The notes beneath the pieces are model-generated. The model worked only from the letters and a program-made list of their open reading frames with translations. It searched no databases and was not told the DNA's origin. Below, one piece after another: positions 63,965-64,000 of a DNA stretch of 64,000 bases (within the stretch, counting starts at the first letter, position 1; the number at the start of each line of letters is the position of its first letter). A program made the position numbers and the translations under genes. The stretch lies in contig NZ_JAFEUS010000002.1 in the NCBI RefSeq assembly GCF_027853335.1, positions 1,286,514 through 1,350,513 on the forward strand, given 5' to 3'. This DNA is from Leucobacter sp. UCMA 4100. Lineage in GTDB: Bacteria > Actinomycetota > Actinomycetes > Actinomycetales > Microbacteriaceae.

Positions 63965-64000
63965 TTAGTCGTCGAGGTCGTCGAGGTGCGCGCTCAAGAA
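63965..64000 (-). CDS. C-terminal end of an unidentified protein (partial)
   Basis: Eleven codons and a TAA (FLSAHLDDLDD) enter from the right edge and are followed by a strong terminator. Too short to identify. Confidence 0.6.
   Translation of the reverse strand, partial: FLSAHLDDLDD

Overview
The window is high-GC DNA from an actinobacterium. The wobble-G/C codon use, tandem Lrp protein, DtxR/IdeR-type iron box, GlnA3/GlnA4-like ligase and DUF1684 protein all fit this. A Microbacteriaceae member such as Leucobacter is my best guess, from general character only. It is a metabolic window: about 59 genes, no tRNA, rRNA, CRISPR or phage, and one IS30-family insertion. Partial genes sit at both edges.

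Layout. 1-9570: a peptide-type ABC importer operon read leftwards (oppB, oppC, binding protein, M20 peptidase, DUF1177, oppD, oppF, aroM), divergent from an IclR regulator and a PepE dipeptidase. 9567-15328: a second peptide importer with a DUF1684 protein. 15463-25272: an amino-acid-type ABC importer read leftwards into a 2-hydroxyacid dehydrogenase, an amidohydrolase, a TPP-dependent enzyme and an AbgB-like amidohydrolase, divergent from a double-length Lrp regulator. 25273-27434: a repeat-rich patch where an IS30-family element has split a palindromic repeat; an intact copy lies close by. 27435-34081: a siderophore importer operon with a fused siderophore-reductase/methyltransferase-like protein, an iron box and a divergent AraC regulator. 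34099-37572: two 3-hydroxyacyl-CoA dehydrogenase-type proteins, one fused to a beta-propeller, around a TetR regulator.

37649-52823 is the most coherent region. A tandem glycine riboswitch precedes gcvP-gcvH-glyA. Beside it lie an ethanolamine-type permease, an organophosphate-type MFS transporter and a GntR/UTRA regulator on one strand. On the other strand are a HAD hydrolase, a glutamine-synthetase-like gamma-glutamyl ligase, a class I gamma-glutamyl hydrolase, an aldehyde dehydrogenase, an SDR dehydrogenase and an FCD/GntR regulator. Together they suggest a route from (phospho)ethanolamine through gamma-glutamyl intermediates to glycine, which then enters the glycine cleavage system. Three similar inverted repeats in the promoter regions look like operators of the UTRA regulator.

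52876-55401: small housekeeping or unknown genes and an XRE-cupin regulator. 55530-63824: a third peptide importer with an M20 amidohydrolase, a second gamma-glutamyl hydrolase and a divergent FCD/GntR regulator. A perfect 26-bp direct repeat flanks this block; one copy covers the 3' end of the XRE-cupin gene, which suggests the block was acquired as a unit.
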